DNA of 64,000 bases, from assembly GCF_020171365.1 (NCBI RefSeq), contig NZ_JAIUZO010000002.1:2078001-2142000 (forward strand), written 5' to 3'. The stretch is from Qipengyuania gaetbuli (GTDB lineage: Bacteria; Pseudomonadota; Alphaproteobacteria; Sphingomonadales; Sphingomonadaceae). The notes beneath the pieces were generated by a model. It worked only from the letters and a program-made list of their open reading frames with translations. It was not told the origin of the DNA and made no database searches. A program made the position numbers and the translations under genes. Shown here in pieces: positions 8,671 to 17,351 of this stretch; positions within the stretch are counted from its first letter, which is position 1, and every line of letters begins with the position of its first letter.

Positions 8671-9635
8671 CAGAATTCCTCCGCTGCGTTCAGCAGCTTG
8701 GCCAGCCGCGCAGGGGCGACGCTGCGCCAGCTGCGTTCTAGCCAATCGGCAACGTGATCCCAGTCGATACCCGGCCGGTTGAGGATCACGCCGATCCAGC
8801 CGCTCGCGCCGTAGTAGGCCGGTTTGAAATAGGCATGGGGCTGCGCTTCGACGAGATCGAGCAGTTCGTCCATGCTACCCGTTTTCACCAGCAGCGCGAT
8901 GTGTTCCGATCCGTGGTGCTGGTCGTTGAAATAGGCGAAATACTTGCCCGATTTCTCGCTGCCCGCACGCCAGCCGGGCGAACCATGGCTCTCGCGCTCG
9001 TGTGTCTCGGGCAGGGCGAGGGCGAGGGTGCGAACCTTTTCCAGAAGATAGCCCGGATCGCTTCCGCGCGAGACGTAATCGGACAGGACGCGCGGATAGA
9101 GCTGGTGCTCGGCGAAGCGGACCCGTTCCGCGAGGCTCTCCGCCGTCTCGCCAGCACGGATCGCGACGGACAGGCTGCCCAGCACCTCGCCGGCGTCGAG
9201 TTCCTCGGTCACCAGATGGACCGAGACGCCGCCATGGCTGTCACCCGCCTCGATCGCGCGCGCATGGGTGTCGAGACCGGGATATTTCGGGAGTAGCGAA
9301 GGGTGGATGTTGAGCATCCGTCCTTGCCAGCGGGACACGAATTCGGGGCTGAGTATCCGCATGTATCCGGCGAGAACGATATATTGCGCCCCGGCCTCCT
9401 TCGCGGCTTTCTCCATGACGGCATCGTGGTCCACTCGCGTCATGCCGCGGTGGGAGCGGGCAAAGGTCGGCACGCCCTCGGCCGAGGCAAGCGTAAGGCC
9501 CTCTGCATCGGGATCGTTGGCCGCGACGAGGCAGACCTCGTAGGCACTGTCTGGCAGCAGGCTCGCATAGAGCAGCGCGGCCATGTTGCTGCCGCGCCCT
9601 GAGACAAAAATCGCGACCTGCGCCTTGTCAGCCAA
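8670..9635 (-). CDS. purN: Phosphoribosylglycinamide formyltransferase fused to an MmcQ/YjbR domain
   Basis: The N-terminal ~190 residues are GAR transformylase, which moves a formyl group from 10-formyl-THF onto GAR in purine synthesis. SGRGSN (12-17) is the phosphate loop, and catalytic Asn109, His111 ([12 protein letters not shown]) and Asp147 (ELDAGE) are intact. Residues ~200-321 form an MmcQ/YjbR (CyaY-like) domain: [33 protein letters not shown]. The whole is 321 residues against ~200 for plain PurN. The TTG start at 9635 overlaps the purM stop and has a GGAGG site 9 bases upstream. There is no stop or frameshift between the domains. Confidence 0.9.
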   Translation of the reverse strand: MADKAQVAIFVSGRGSNMAALLYASLLPDSAYEVCLVAANDPDAEGLTLASAEGVPTFARSHRGMTRVDHDAVMEKAAKEAGAQYIVLAGYMRILSPEFVSRWQGRMLNIHPSLLPKYPGLDTHARAIEAGDSHGGVSVHLVTEELDAGEVLGSLSVAIRAGETAESLAERVRFAEHQLYPRVLSDYVSRGSDPGYLLEKVRTLALALPETHERESHGSPGWRAGSEKSGKYFAYFNDQHHGSEHIALLVKTGSMDELLDLVEAQPHAYFKPAYYGASGWIGVILNRPGIDWDHVADWLERSWRSVAPARLAKLLNAAEEF

Positions 9636-10725
9636 GGTGCACGGCCTCCCAGTCGGATTTGCCGGACCAGGTACCCTGCGACCCGCGCACGGTGCAGCCC
9701 TTCTGGCCTTCGACGATGCGGCCGACCGCGAGCACGGTTTCGCCGGCCTCTTCGAGGCGCGAGCGGACGATTTCGACATTGGCCGGATCGACCGCCAGCA
9801 CCATGCCGACTCCGCAATTGAAAGTGCGGGCCATTTCGGCCGGCTCGATATTTCCCTGTGCCTGCAGGAACGCCATCAGTCCGGGCTGTTCCCAGCCGTC
9901 GGCGTCGACTTCAGCGTGAGCGCCCGCAGGCAGGACACGCGGGATATTTTCCAGCAGGCCGCCGCCGGTAATGTGCGCCAGCGCGTCGACAAGTCCGTCG
10001 CGCACGATCGGAAGCAGCGTCTTCACATAGATGCGGGTCGGCTCGAGCAGTGTCTCGGCGAGCAGGCGGTCCTGGTCGAACAGGGCAGGGCGGTCGAGCT
10101 TCCAGCCTTTGTCTGCCGCAAGTCGGCGGACCAGCGAGAAGCCGTTCGAATGGACACCCGAACTGGCGAGCCCGAGCAAGATGTGGCCGGGTGCCACGCG
10201 TTCGCCGGTCAGCTGTTCGCCGCGCTCCACGGCTCCCACGCAAAAACCGGCAAGGTCGTAGTCACCTGCCGCGTACATGCCCGGCATTTCGGCGGTCTCG
10301 CCGCCGATCAGCGCGCAGCCGGCCTGCTTGCAGCCTTCGGCGATGCCCGCGATGACGCGTTCGGCAATGCCGTTCTCCAGCTTGCCGGTGGCGAAGTAGT
10401 CGAGAAAAAACAGCGGCTCTGCACCCTGCACGATCAAATCGTTCACGCACATTGCGACGAGATCGATGCCGACCGTGTCATGCCGGTTCGTATCGATCGC
10501 CAGCTTCAGCTTCGTGCCCACGCCGTCATTGCCAGCGACCAGCAAGGGGTCCCTGTATCCGGCCGCCTTGGGGTCGAAAAAGCCCCCGAAACCGCCGATT
10601 TCGCCGTCTGCGCCGGGGCGCATGGTCGCCTTCACCAGCGGGCCGATCGCCTTGACGAGCGCATTGCCCGCATCGATCGAAACGCCGGCCTGTTCGTAGG
10701 TATAGGACTGGTTGTCGCTGCTCAT
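9628..10725 (-). CDS. purM: Phosphoribosylformylglycinamidine cyclo-ligase (AIR synthetase)
   Basis: ATP-dependent ring closure of FGAM to AIR, the fifth purine step. The 365-residue product has the AIRS signature [13 protein letters not shown], the conserved [20 protein letters not shown], and [13 protein letters not shown] in the C-terminal domain. The start ATG at 10725 follows AAGGGGG by five bases. Upstream in-frame codons belong to an antisense shadow. It overlaps purN by 8 bp and is divergent from the DUF2066-like gene at 10795. Confidence 0.96.
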   Translation of the reverse strand: MSSDNQSYTYEQAGVSIDAGNALVKAIGPLVKATMRPGADGEIGGFGGFFDPKAAGYRDPLLVAGNDGVGTKLKLAIDTNRHDTVGIDLVAMCVNDLIVQGAEPLFFLDYFATGKLENGIAERVIAGIAEGCKQAGCALIGGETAEMPGMYAAGDYDLAGFCVGAVERGEQLTGERVAPGHILLGLASSGVHSNGFSLVRRLAADKGWKLDRPALFDQDRLLAETLLEPTRIYVKTLLPIVRDGLVDALAHITGGGLLENIPRVLPAGAHAEVDADGWEQPGLMAFLQAQGNIEPAEMARTFNCGVGMVLAVDPANVEIVRSRLEEAGETVLAVGRIVEGQKGCTVRGSQGTWSGKSDWEAVHLG

Positions 10726-10794
10726 GTTTGCCCCCTTGCGCATTCGCGCTTGGATTTCCAGAAGCGATTGGGCAAAAGGCGCGCTGTTTTCCCC

Positions 10795-12066
10795 ATGCGG
10801 CACCTTTTTTCCCTTTCCCGATCCAAGCGCCTCGCGCTCGTTGCATCCGGCCTGGCCATGGCTGGCGGTGCCGGCTGGCTTGCGCTCGCCCAAGTGGGTG
10901 GCGAGCGCGGTATCGCGCCGATCGCTGCTTCCAGCGACATAGAGGTTCTTGGCATCGAGGTCGATGTGAAGGCCGATACGGGCCTCGAAGCGCGCGACAA
11001 GGCGTGGGTAGAGGCGCAGGTGAAGGCCTGGGAAAAGATCGACGGGCCCAAGCTGCCGGATTCCGAAATCGCCAGCCTCGTCTCCGCCATCGTGGTCCAG
11101 CGTGAGCGCCTCGGCCCCAAGCGCTACATTGCGACGCTGGGCGTGGTCTTCGACCGTGCCCGGGCTTCGCGTTATCTCGGTACCGAAGGGCAGGCACAGC
11201 GCAGCGCACCGATGCTGCTGCTGCCGGTCACAATGTCCGGCGGCACGGCCATGGTCTACGAACAGCGCAATCCCTGGCAGCGCGCCTGGGCCGAGTACCA
11301 GGCCGGGGCAAGCCGGATAAACTATGTCCGTCCCGCCGGTGCAGGCGGCGATTCCCTTCTGCTTACTTACGGCCAGACCGGCCGCCGCAGCCGCGTGTGG
11401 TGGCGCGATATCCTCGACGATTTCGGGGCAGCCGACGTGCTGATCCCGATCGCCGACCTCCATTACACCTTCCCCGGCGGTCCGGTAGAAGGGCGCTTCA
11501 CCGCGCGGCATGGCCCCGACAGCGAATTCCTCGCATCGTTCGAACTGCGCGCGGACAGCCCTGCGCAGCTGCCGCAAATGCTTGCCCAGGCAGTGACGCG
11601 ATTCGATGCCATCTTCACCCGTGCGCTGGCCGACGGCACGCTGAAGCCCGATCCGACGCTCAATATCGGCATGGGCGACCTCGACCCGCGGATAGCGCGC
11701 CTCGTCGAGCTCGGCCGCCGCCTGAAGGCGCAGGATGCCGTGGCCGAACAGCGGAGCGAGGTTCCGACGGAAGAAAGCGACGGCACCATCACCGCCGCGC
11801 CTATCAACACGCCCCCTCCGGAAGGGTCGGTCGCGCTTTATACCGTGCAGGTGGTCACGCCCGACGCGCCTTCGTTCGACGATGCCATGGCGGGTATCCG
11901 CGGCGGTAACGGGGTTCGCGCCATCGGCGTGCGCAGCACTGCTATCGGCGGCACCACCGTCCTCACTGTCAGCTACGCCGGATCGATCGGCCAGCTGGCG
12001 CAGGCCCTTCGCGACCGCGGTTTCACGGTCCGACAGGGGAGCAACGCGCTGCTTATCAGCCGTTGA
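10795..12066 (+). CDS. DUF2066-like exported protein (purM-hda neighbour)
   Basis: A 423-residue protein with an N-terminal hydrophobic export segment ([20 protein letters not shown]). The long middle region resembles DUF2066 ([35 protein letters not shown]). The C-terminal ~75 residues form an alpha/beta unit ([18 protein letters not shown]...[12 protein letters not shown]) like a heavy-metal-associated or FixH-type fold. The same position between purM and hda is held by a DUF2066 gene in Pseudomonas, which supports the call. Its function is unknown; a periplasmic or membrane-tethered location is likely. Confidence 0.7.
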   Translation: MRHLFSLSRSKRLALVASGLAMAGGAGWLALAQVGGERGIAPIAASSDIEVLGIEVDVKADTGLEARDKAWVEAQVKAWEKIDGPKLPDSEIASLVSAIVVQRERLGPKRYIATLGVVFDRARASRYLGTEGQAQRSAPMLLLPVTMSGGTAMVYEQRNPWQRAWAEYQAGASRINYVRPAGAGGDSLLLTYGQTGRRSRVWWRDILDDFGAADVLIPIADLHYTFPGGPVEGRFTARHGPDSEFLASFELRADSPAQLPQMLAQAVTRFDAIFTRALADGTLKPDPTLNIGMGDLDPRIARLVELGRRLKAQDAVAEQRSEVPTEESDGTITAAPINTPPPEGSVALYTVQVVTPDAPSFDDAMAGIRGGNGVRAIGVRSTAIGGTTVLTVSYAGSIGQLAQALRDRGFTVRQGSNALLISR

Positions 12067-12082
12067 TGGACCGGGTTTTCGC

Positions 12083-12700
12083 ATGGCCCAGTCCCAAATC
12101 GCCCTTCCGCTCCTGCATCCCCGTTCCGGTGAGCCGGAACGCATAGTGGTCGGTGCCGGCAACCGCTCGGTTGCCGAGGCGCTTGCACGGGCAGAAGACT
12201 GGCCCTTTCGCACCGCCGTACTTGCCGGCCCCCCGCGGTCGGGCAAGTCGCTCTTCGCCCGCTGGTTCGCCTCGCACACCGGTGGCGGGGCGATCGACGA
12301 TGCGCAGGGCCGCGACGAGACCGAGATATTCCACGCCTGGAACCGCGCGCAAGAGGACGGTTACCCCCTGCTCCTGACGGTGGGAGAGGGCGGATGGGAC
12401 ATTGCCCTGCCGGACCTGCGCAGCCGCATGGGCGCTGCCCTGCAGCTCGAGATCGGCCCGCCAGACGATGAAATGGCCGCCGAACTCATCCTCAGCCAGG
12501 CCGCCCAGCGCGGTCTCTCGCTTGGCGAGGGCGCGCCCGCCTATCTCGTCCCGCGCATGGAGCGGTCTTACGCGGCAATCGAGCGGATCGTGGCCGAGAT
12601 CGACCGTTTGAGCCTTGAACGGATGGCGCCCGCCACCATGTCGATATGGCGCGATGCGCTGGAAGCCGTGCAGGGCCCCGAGCAGGGCCGCTTGCTTTAA
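12083..12700 (+). CDS. hda: DnaA-related regulatory protein Hda-like
   Basis: A 205-residue AAA+ protein with a Walker [15 protein letters not shown] near residue 50 and a sensor-2-like C terminus ([20 protein letters not shown]). It resembles the HdaA/Hda group, which together with the clamp stimulates ATP hydrolysis by DnaA and limits re-initiation. It is shorter than E. coli Hda (~230) and has no obvious N-terminal clamp-binding QLSLP box, although [10 protein letters not shown] at residues 4-13 matches the degenerate form. The ATG at 12083 lies 17 bp after the preceding stop, so the two genes are likely co-transcribed. Confidence 0.85.
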   Translation: MAQSQIALPLLHPRSGEPERIVVGAGNRSVAEALARAEDWPFRTAVLAGPPRSGKSLFARWFASHTGGGAIDDAQGRDETEIFHAWNRAQEDGYPLLLTVGEGGWDIALPDLRSRMGAALQLEIGPPDDEMAAELILSQAAQRGLSLGEGAPAYLVPRMERSYAAIERIVAEIDRLSLERMAPATMSIWRDALEAVQGPEQGRLL

Positions 12701-12727
12701 ACCGCCCTTGGTGGGAGAATTACCCCG

Positions 12728-13429
12728 ATGCTGGAACGGCTGATTGCCTATCTCGACAGCGTGAAAGCACGCGATCCCGCACCGCGGAGCCGGTGGGAAG
12801 TCCTGCTGTATCCCGGCGTCTGGGCGCTGGCCTATCACCGCGTCGCACACTGGCTGTTCGAGGCGGAGCTCTTCTTCCTGGCGCGATTGGTGAACCATTT
12901 CAGCCGGATGGTGACGGGGATCGATATCCACCCCGGCGCCAAGATCGGCCGCAATTTCTTCATCGACCACGGTTTCTCCGTTATCGGCGAGACGGCCCAT
13001 ATCGGCGACGATGTGACGATCTATCAGTGCGTTACGCTCGGCGGCACCAATCCGGCCAACGGCAAGGGCGGCAAGCGCCACCCGACCATCTCCGATGGCG
13101 TCATTATCGGCTCTGGCGCGCAGGTCATCGGCCCGATTACCGTAGGCCGGCGTGCCCGTATCGGCGCGAATGCCGTGGTGACTGACGACGTGCCCGAAGG
13201 CGCCACGATGATCGGCCTCAAGGCCCGAAGCACGCTGGTTCCGGCAGAGGACTGGCTGAAGGAATTCATCCCCTACGGCACGCCTTGTGACGATCCATGC
13301 GCCGAAACCAGCGGTCCGGCGCGCGATTGCCTCGAGAAGCTGGAAGCCGAACTCAAGACCCTGCGCGAGGAAGTCGCAGCCCTGCGCGCCGAGCGTGAAC
13401 CTGCACAGCGGAGCGGGACGGACGATTGA
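12728..13429 (+). CDS. cysE: Serine O-acetyltransferase (EpsC type)
   Basis: Makes O-acetylserine from serine and acetyl-CoA, the first step of cysteine synthesis. The 233-residue product has the N-terminal helical part (RWEVLLYPGVWALAYHRVAH) and a left-handed beta-helix of hexapeptide repeats with the catalytic His in FIDHGFSVIGETAHIG and DDVTIYQCVTLGGTN. The short N terminus marks the EpsC subgroup. The C terminus ends in a predicted coiled coil (EKLEAELKTLREEVAALRAE) that is longer than usual. Its stop overlaps the DUF2794 start. Confidence 0.92.
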   Translation: MLERLIAYLDSVKARDPAPRSRWEVLLYPGVWALAYHRVAHWLFEAELFFLARLVNHFSRMVTGIDIHPGAKIGRNFFIDHGFSVIGETAHIGDDVTIYQCVTLGGTNPANGKGGKRHPTISDGVIIGSGAQVIGPITVGRRARIGANAVVTDDVPEGATMIGLKARSTLVPAEDWLKEFIPYGTPCDDPCAETSGPARDCLEKLEAELKTLREEVAALRAEREPAQRSGTDD

Positions 13430-13779
13430 TGAATTTCCTCGGTGACAAGATCGTCGCCTTTCCCGGCCGCAAGCCGCTGCAAGTGGGGTTCACCCGCGAG
13501 GAACTGACCCGCATCCTTGATCTTTATGGCCGGATGGTCGCAGCCGGGCAGTGGCGCGATTATGCGATGGATTTCAATCGCGACATGGCGAGTTTCGCAG
13601 CCTTTCGCAGGACCGCCGAACGCCCGCAGGCACGCATCGAGAAGCGACCTGCCCTGCGCGCCAAGCAGGGTATGTGGACGCTCTATGGCGAGCACGGACA
13701 GATCCTGAAGCGCGGCCACGAGCTGGCAGGCGTCATGGCCCCGGTCGAGCGGCGGCTGATGAAAGCGGTCGACGACTAG
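13429..13779 (+). CDS. DUF2794 protein
   Basis: A 116-residue protein of the alphaproteobacterial DUF2794 family: FTREELTRILDLYGRMVAAG, WRDYAMDF, then the C-terminal KQGMWTLYGEHGQILKRGHEL. Function is unknown. The ATG at 13429 shares its A with the cysE stop (TGATG); a TTG at 13426 would add one residue. It is co-directional and coupled with cysE. Confidence 0.85.
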   Translation: MNFLGDKIVAFPGRKPLQVGFTREELTRILDLYGRMVAAGQWRDYAMDFNRDMASFAAFRRTAERPQARIEKRPALRAKQGMWTLYGEHGQILKRGHELAGVMAPVERRLMKAVDD

Positions 13780-13798
13780 GGGTGCCGCGTGCTTCTCA

Positions 13799-14188
13799 TC
13801 ACCTGCGATAGAGAAACGCCGTGGTGATGATCGAGGGGAAGATCAGGCCCTTGAGATAGGAAAGCGGGTGACGCCCGACAGTGAAATCGGCGGTGACTGG
13901 TGCGAAATGTGCCCAGTAATGCGTTGCGATAAGGCTCCCGATGCTCAGCCACATCATCCAGAGAGCGAAACGCTTCCCGAGCAGGACAAGGGTGAGGCTG
14001 ACGATGATCGCGGCCCGCAACACGCCTTGTATGCCATTGTAGAGCGGGCCGCTGGCCGGATCGTGCGAGTTGCTGAAATCCGCCAGCATCGTGGTGTGAT
14101 AGAAAATCAGCAGACCGGCGAGCACGAGTATCACGAGGCTCTGGAACAGGCGAAGGGGGCCTTCCCTTGCGGCCGACAAGATATGCAT
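13799..14188 (-). CDS. Membrane protein of unknown function, four predicted helices
   Basis: A 129-residue protein with hydrophobic segments LVILVLAGLLIFY, AAIIVSLTLVLLG, LWMMWLSIGSLIA and a weaker C-terminal one (LIFPSIITTAFLYRR). I recognise no family. The ATG at 14188 has GGAG 9 bases upstream; a GTG at 14203 would add five residues. The intrinsic terminator of the upstream gene ends only ~20 bases before this start, leaving little room for a separate promoter. It is convergent with the DUF2794 gene. Confidence 0.65.
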   Translation of the reverse strand: MHILSAAREGPLRLFQSLVILVLAGLLIFYHTTMLADFSNSHDPASGPLYNGIQGVLRAAIIVSLTLVLLGKRFALWMMWLSIGSLIATHYWAHFAPVTADFTVGRHPLSYLKGLIFPSIITTAFLYRR

Positions 14189-14208
14189 TCGCTTTCGCTC
14201 CACTCTTG

Positions 14209-14245
14209 AAAAAAGGCCCGCGTCGAAACGCGGGCCTTCTTTTTT
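14209..14245 (-). terminator. Intrinsic terminator after the 352-residue membrane protein gene
   Basis: A perfect 9-bp stem GGCCCGCGT/ACGCGGGCC (14215-14223 with 14228-14236) closed by a CGAA tetraloop, flanked by A6 at 14209-14214 and a T-rich run at 14237-14245. On the minus strand this reads as a stem followed by T6. It has the shape of a bidirectional terminator, although no plus-strand gene runs into it. Confidence 0.85.
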
Positions 14246-14260
14246 CCAAAACCGGGCCGG

Positions 14261-15319
14261 TCAGGCCGTGGCAGGCAGCCTCGTCTTGAGGTCGGCCGGA
14301 AGGCCTTTCACCACGGCGCGGCGGATCGGGGTCCACAGTGCCGAGAGGGTCAGCAGTGCCGACCCGATGACGAGAGCTGTAAGCGCGAAGTTCAGCTCCA
14401 CCGCACCGAATTCCCTGAACAGGAAGGTCAGGGCGATCAGCACGTAGGCGAGAGCCGAGACGAGCAGCGCACGACGGTCGACGGCAAGGGCGACGAGGCC
14501 GAAGCCGATATAGACCATCAGCACCAGCACGGCAGCAAGGGCACCGATATTCTCGCCCTCGGTCACGCCGATCAGGGCGAAGATCGGGTGAGCGATCATC
14601 GGTGCGGCAAGCAGGTGAAGCCAGAAGGCGACATCGCTGCGGCGCGTTTCGCGCGTGGGATCGCTCATGTCCCAGCGCATGGCGAAGCCGAAGATGACGA
14701 GGCCGACCGCAAACACGAGGCCGAGGATGATGTTCTCGATATTCGCCGTGTCCGGACCGATCGCCGCGACGATCAGCGCGATGGCTGTTCCGGCCAGTGC
14801 GGCGGTACCTGCAGCAATGGTGATAGGCACCATGAAGCGCTTCCAATGCAGCCAGGCCGCACCGGCGGTAAGCAGGCCGGAACCGGCGAGCAGCAGCATG
14901 CCGAGCGTGTCGTTGGGCGCCACATCGTTCAGCGTAGCGATGATCAGGCCGACGAAGGTGAGGAATGTCCCCATCACGAAGGCGAGCAGCAGGATGATGC
15001 TGGGCAGCGCCATCCGGCGCTTGGCAGTGAAGAATTCGGCCAGCATCCAGGCCGTGCCGGCAACCATCGCCGCCGAGACGGGCGAGGGGCCGTCATTGCT
15101 CGACCAGATGGCATCGCCGATGGCCGCCATGGCAACCAGCATGATCACGACGCCGATGCTGACGAAGATGTCGTTGAAGCCGGTGATGAGGCGGAAATGT
15201 TCCGCATCTGCCGGCACTGCGTCGCGGCTGGATGCAACATGGGCGCGCAGGGCATCTGCCGCGTCCTTGCTGATCGCACCCGCCGCGACGGCGGAGTTCA
15301 AGTCTTCCTGGCTATACAT
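14261..15319 (-). CDS. Polytopic membrane protein (DUF2157-like)
   Basis: A 352-residue protein with a soluble N-terminal ~40 residues (YSQEDLNSAVAAGAISKDAADALRAHVA) and then about ten hydrophobic helices. The short helical leader followed by a many-helix core recalls DUF2157 proteins, but I would not insist on the family. It has its own sigma-70-like promoter (15349-15377), a leader folded into a hairpin that covers the ribosome site, and an intrinsic terminator. That makes it a well-delimited single-gene unit. Confidence 0.7.
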   Translation of the reverse strand: MYSQEDLNSAVAAGAISKDAADALRAHVASSRDAVPADAEHFRLITGFNDIFVSIGVVIMLVAMAAIGDAIWSSNDGPSPVSAAMVAGTAWMLAEFFTAKRRMALPSIILLLAFVMGTFLTFVGLIIATLNDVAPNDTLGMLLLAGSGLLTAGAAWLHWKRFMVPITIAAGTAALAGTAIALIVAAIGPDTANIENIILGLVFAVGLVIFGFAMRWDMSDPTRETRRSDVAFWLHLLAAPMIAHPIFALIGVTEGENIGALAAVLVLMVYIGFGLVALAVDRRALLVSALAYVLIALTFLFREFGAVELNFALTALVIGSALLTLSALWTPIRRAVVKGLPADLKTRLPATA

Positions 15320-15322
15320 AAG

Positions 15323-15344
15323 CCCTTCTCCCCGTTGAGAAGGG
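15323..15344 (-). promoter_or_regulatory. Hairpin covering the Shine-Dalgarno of the 14261-15319 gene
   Basis: On the minus strand CCCTTCTC (15344-15337) pairs with GAGAAGGG (15330-15323) around AACGGG. The 3' arm contains the only plausible ribosome site (GGAGAAGGG), three bases before the ATG at 15319. With the predicted start of transcription near 15342, almost the whole leader is in the hairpin. Confidence 0.6.
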
Positions 15345-15348
15345 TAGA

Positions 15349-15377
15349 GGTATAGCCTTGGTGTATTAATACGTCAA
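15349..15377 (-). promoter_or_regulatory. Sigma-70-like promoter of the 14261-15319 gene
   Basis: On the minus strand TTGACG (15377-15372), a 17-base spacer and TATACC (15354-15349). The spacer contains the perfect palindrome GTATTAATAC (15363-15372), and GTATT occurs again 8 bases upstream, so a dimeric regulator could bind over the promoter. Confidence 0.55.
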
Positions 15378-15390
15378 TACGCCTAGGTCT

Positions 15391-16218
15391 TCAGGTGCCG
15401 ATGATGGTGACCGTGGGCCGTGCCGGTGCGGCGTCCGCGAGGGCGCTCGTATCGACCTGCGGCAGGTATTCGGCCTGTGCAGTCGTGATGGAGCGGGTGA
15501 GCCTGCCGAAAAGCCATGCCGAGCCCAGCAACAGGATCATCGCGAAGGCGATGATCGTGAACTCCATCCATATCGGCGTCATGATGACGAGATTGGTCCC
15601 CACATCGAGCGCGAATTTCACGATCATGGCGCTAAAGATGAGCATGCCGACCATCATCGCGGTCCACCATGCAGTGACGTCCTCGACCGGGCTGTGGGCG
15701 AAGTCTTCCTCTTCCCCGTGACTGCGGTTGTGCAACTCGCGCATCGATTCAAACGGCAGGAAGAGATTGGCGACCGGGATGAGATAGGCCGCAGTGGCCA
15801 GCGCCGGGCTGTATTTGCTCTTGATTCCGACCTGCGCCAGATTGCTGTTGGCCCGAAACACCCAAAACAGCGCTGCGCCGACGAATAGCAGGCCTGAAAG
15901 GAGCAAGACGACAAGACTGATCACCCCGGGCGCGTCGGGCTTCATCGAATCCTCGGACGGCATGAAGCGGCCCTGGATAAAGAAGGCGCTGCTCGAGCGG
16001 TTGTATTGCTGATCGATCGCGCGTTGCTGAAGCTGGTAGCCGTAATAGGTGTTCTGCCGGCTCAGCTCCTCGATTTCTGCGATCCGCTCGTATTCCTGCT
16101 TTACCGCGATCCCGCCCAGCACGAGCTGAGCGATACCGGCCAGCAGGACGACAATGGCGCTGATGCGCACCACCAGCGACGAGGTGCGCAGCGCGCGCAG
16201 TCCGTTTTCGAGATTCAT
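15391..16218 (-). CDS. DUF4328 membrane protein
   Basis: A 275-residue protein with an N-terminal helix (SAIVVLLAGIAQLVLGGIAV), a Gln/Tyr-rich extracytoplasmic stretch (SRQNTYYGYQLQQRAIDQQY) and a DUF4328-type core (ANSNLAQVG...KYSPALATAAYLIPVANLFLPF), then two more helices. Function is unknown. The ATG at 16218 is preceded by a G6 run (16222-16227) that serves as ribosome site. The terminator of the upstream SDR gene ends just 17 bases before the start. Confidence 0.7.
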   Translation of the reverse strand: MNLENGLRALRTSSLVVRISAIVVLLAGIAQLVLGGIAVKQEYERIAEIEELSRQNTYYGYQLQQRAIDQQYNRSSSAFFIQGRFMPSEDSMKPDAPGVISLVVLLLSGLLFVGAALFWVFRANSNLAQVGIKSKYSPALATAAYLIPVANLFLPFESMRELHNRSHGEEEDFAHSPVEDVTAWWTAMMVGMLIFSAMIVKFALDVGTNLVIMTPIWMEFTIIAFAMILLLGSAWLFGRLTRSITTAQAEYLPQVDTSALADAAPARPTVTIIGT

Positions 16219-16234
16219 GCGACCCCCCAAAGAA

Positions 16235-16268
16235 AAACCCCGCGCCGTTCTGCAACGGCGCGGGGTTT
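16235..16268 (-). terminator. Strong intrinsic terminator after the SDR gene
   Basis: A perfect 15-bp stem, AAACCCCGCGCCGTT (16235-16249) with its complement at 16254-16268, and a four-base loop. On the minus strand it continues into TTTTTCTTT. It lies 23 bp after the SDR stop and ends 17 bp before the DUF4328 start. Confidence 0.88.
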
Positions 16269-16290
16269 CCCGCAATATAGGACGGCGCGA

Positions 16291-17220
16291 TTATCCGCGG
16301 GCCGAGGACGGTCCCGTGCCGGTGACCTTCTGCATGGCGGTCAGGATCGCACCCGACTGCTCGCTGCCCGACTGGGGCGCCTTGAGGTTCGAGAACTCGC
16401 TGATCTTGTCCCAGTTGGCCGCGAAACCTTCGACCGTCCGCTCGCCTTCGGGCAGCCAGACCGCGTCGTTCATGACGGTCCAGGCCGAGTGATAGCCACC
16501 GGCACCTGCGCCGACGATGGCATTGGTCGGCGCGTCTTCGCTGACGAGGAAGAGCGCGGCCGGAACGACGTTCACCGGGTCGAACAGCTTGAAGGCTTCT
16601 TCGGGGAAGAGGTCTTCGGTCATGCGCGTGCCGGCAACCGGCGACAGCGTGTTGACGCGGACATTGTACTTCGCCCCTTCGAGAGCCAGTGTCTTGGTCA
16701 GGCCGGCAAGGCCGAGCTTGGCCGCGCCGTAGTTGGCCTGGCCGAAGTTACCGAACAGGCCGGTCGACGATGCGGTCATCATGATGCGGCCATAGGCCTG
16801 CTCGCGCATGGTTTCCCAGCACGCCTTGGTGACGAATGCCGAACCGGTCAGGTGGACCTTGAGGACGAACTCGAAATCTTCCGGGCTCATCTTGGCGAAA
16901 GTCTTGTCGCGCAGGACGCCGGCATTGTTGATGAGCACGTGCACGCCGCCCCACTTCTGCTTGGCGTCGGCGACCATCTTTTCCATCTGGTCGTATTCGG
17001 TGACCGAGCCACCGTTCGACATGGCTTCGCCGCCCATCTTCTCGATTTCCTCGACGACCTGGAGGGCCATGTCGGAGTGGCCGGTGCCGTCGCGCGAACC
17101 GCCGAGGTCGTTGACGACGACCTTCGCGCCGCGGCGCGCCAGTTCGAGAGCGTATTCGCGGCCGAGCCCGCCGCCCGCACCGGTGACGATGGCTACCTTG
17201 TCCTTGAAGTCGATGGTCAT
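16291..17220 (-). CDS. SDR-family dehydrogenase (3-hydroxyacyl-CoA dehydrogenase-like)
   Basis: A 309-residue short-chain dehydrogenase with the cofactor motif TGAGGGLG (about 14-21), NNAGV, and the catalytic Ser/Tyr/Lys set ([18 protein letters not shown]). The N-terminal [12 protein letters not shown] insertion and ~300-residue length match the dehydrogenase domain of multifunctional enzyme type 2 (HSD17B4-like). That suggests an acyl-CoA substrate; this is inference from family resemblance. A 22-bp imperfect palindrome centred on TTTACGTAAA lies 16 bp upstream of the start and probably binds a fatty-acid or acyl-CoA regulator. Confidence 0.85.
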   Translation of the reverse strand: MTIDFKDKVAIVTGAGGGLGREYALELARRGAKVVVNDLGGSRDGTGHSDMALQVVEEIEKMGGEAMSNGGSVTEYDQMEKMVADAKQKWGGVHVLINNAGVLRDKTFAKMSPEDFEFVLKVHLTGSAFVTKACWETMREQAYGRIMMTASSTGLFGNFGQANYGAAKLGLAGLTKTLALEGAKYNVRVNTLSPVAGTRMTEDLFPEEAFKLFDPVNVVPAALFLVSEDAPTNAIVGAGAGGYHSAWTVMNDAVWLPEGERTVEGFAANWDKISEFSNLKAPQSGSEQSGAILTAMQKVTGTGPSSARG

Positions 17221-17235
17221 GGGGCTGCTCCTGCT

Positions 17236-17257
17236 TTGTCGTTTACGTAAAGGTCAA
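17236..17257 (-). promoter_or_regulatory. Palindromic operator upstream of the SDR gene
   Basis: The sequence 17236-17257 is an inverted repeat of two 11-base arms matching at 9 of 11 positions, with a perfect TTTACGTAAA core at 17242-17251. It ends 16 bp before the SDR start, a position suited to repression. ACGT-centred sites of this kind are used by MerR/TetR-type regulators of acyl-CoA catabolism in proteobacteria, but the regulator here is unknown. Confidence 0.5.
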
Positions 17258-17351
17258 TTGCCGCGCGGATTGGCACTTTTGCACCCGTGTTGCAACCGTA
17301 TGCGCGCTGATCCGCCATGCCGTAAGGGCAGGACGAAGGCCGGATGGCGGC

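Noticed and set aside
10726..12279. In-frame upstream extension of purM
   Set aside because: It runs antisense through the DUF2066-like and hda genes; the strong AAGGGGG site at the ATG of 10725 and family length set the true start.
16006..17250. 414-codon plus-strand frame opposite the DUF4328 and SDR genes
   Set aside because: Antisense to a clear SDR gene with full motifs and crosses its terminator; no family resemblance.
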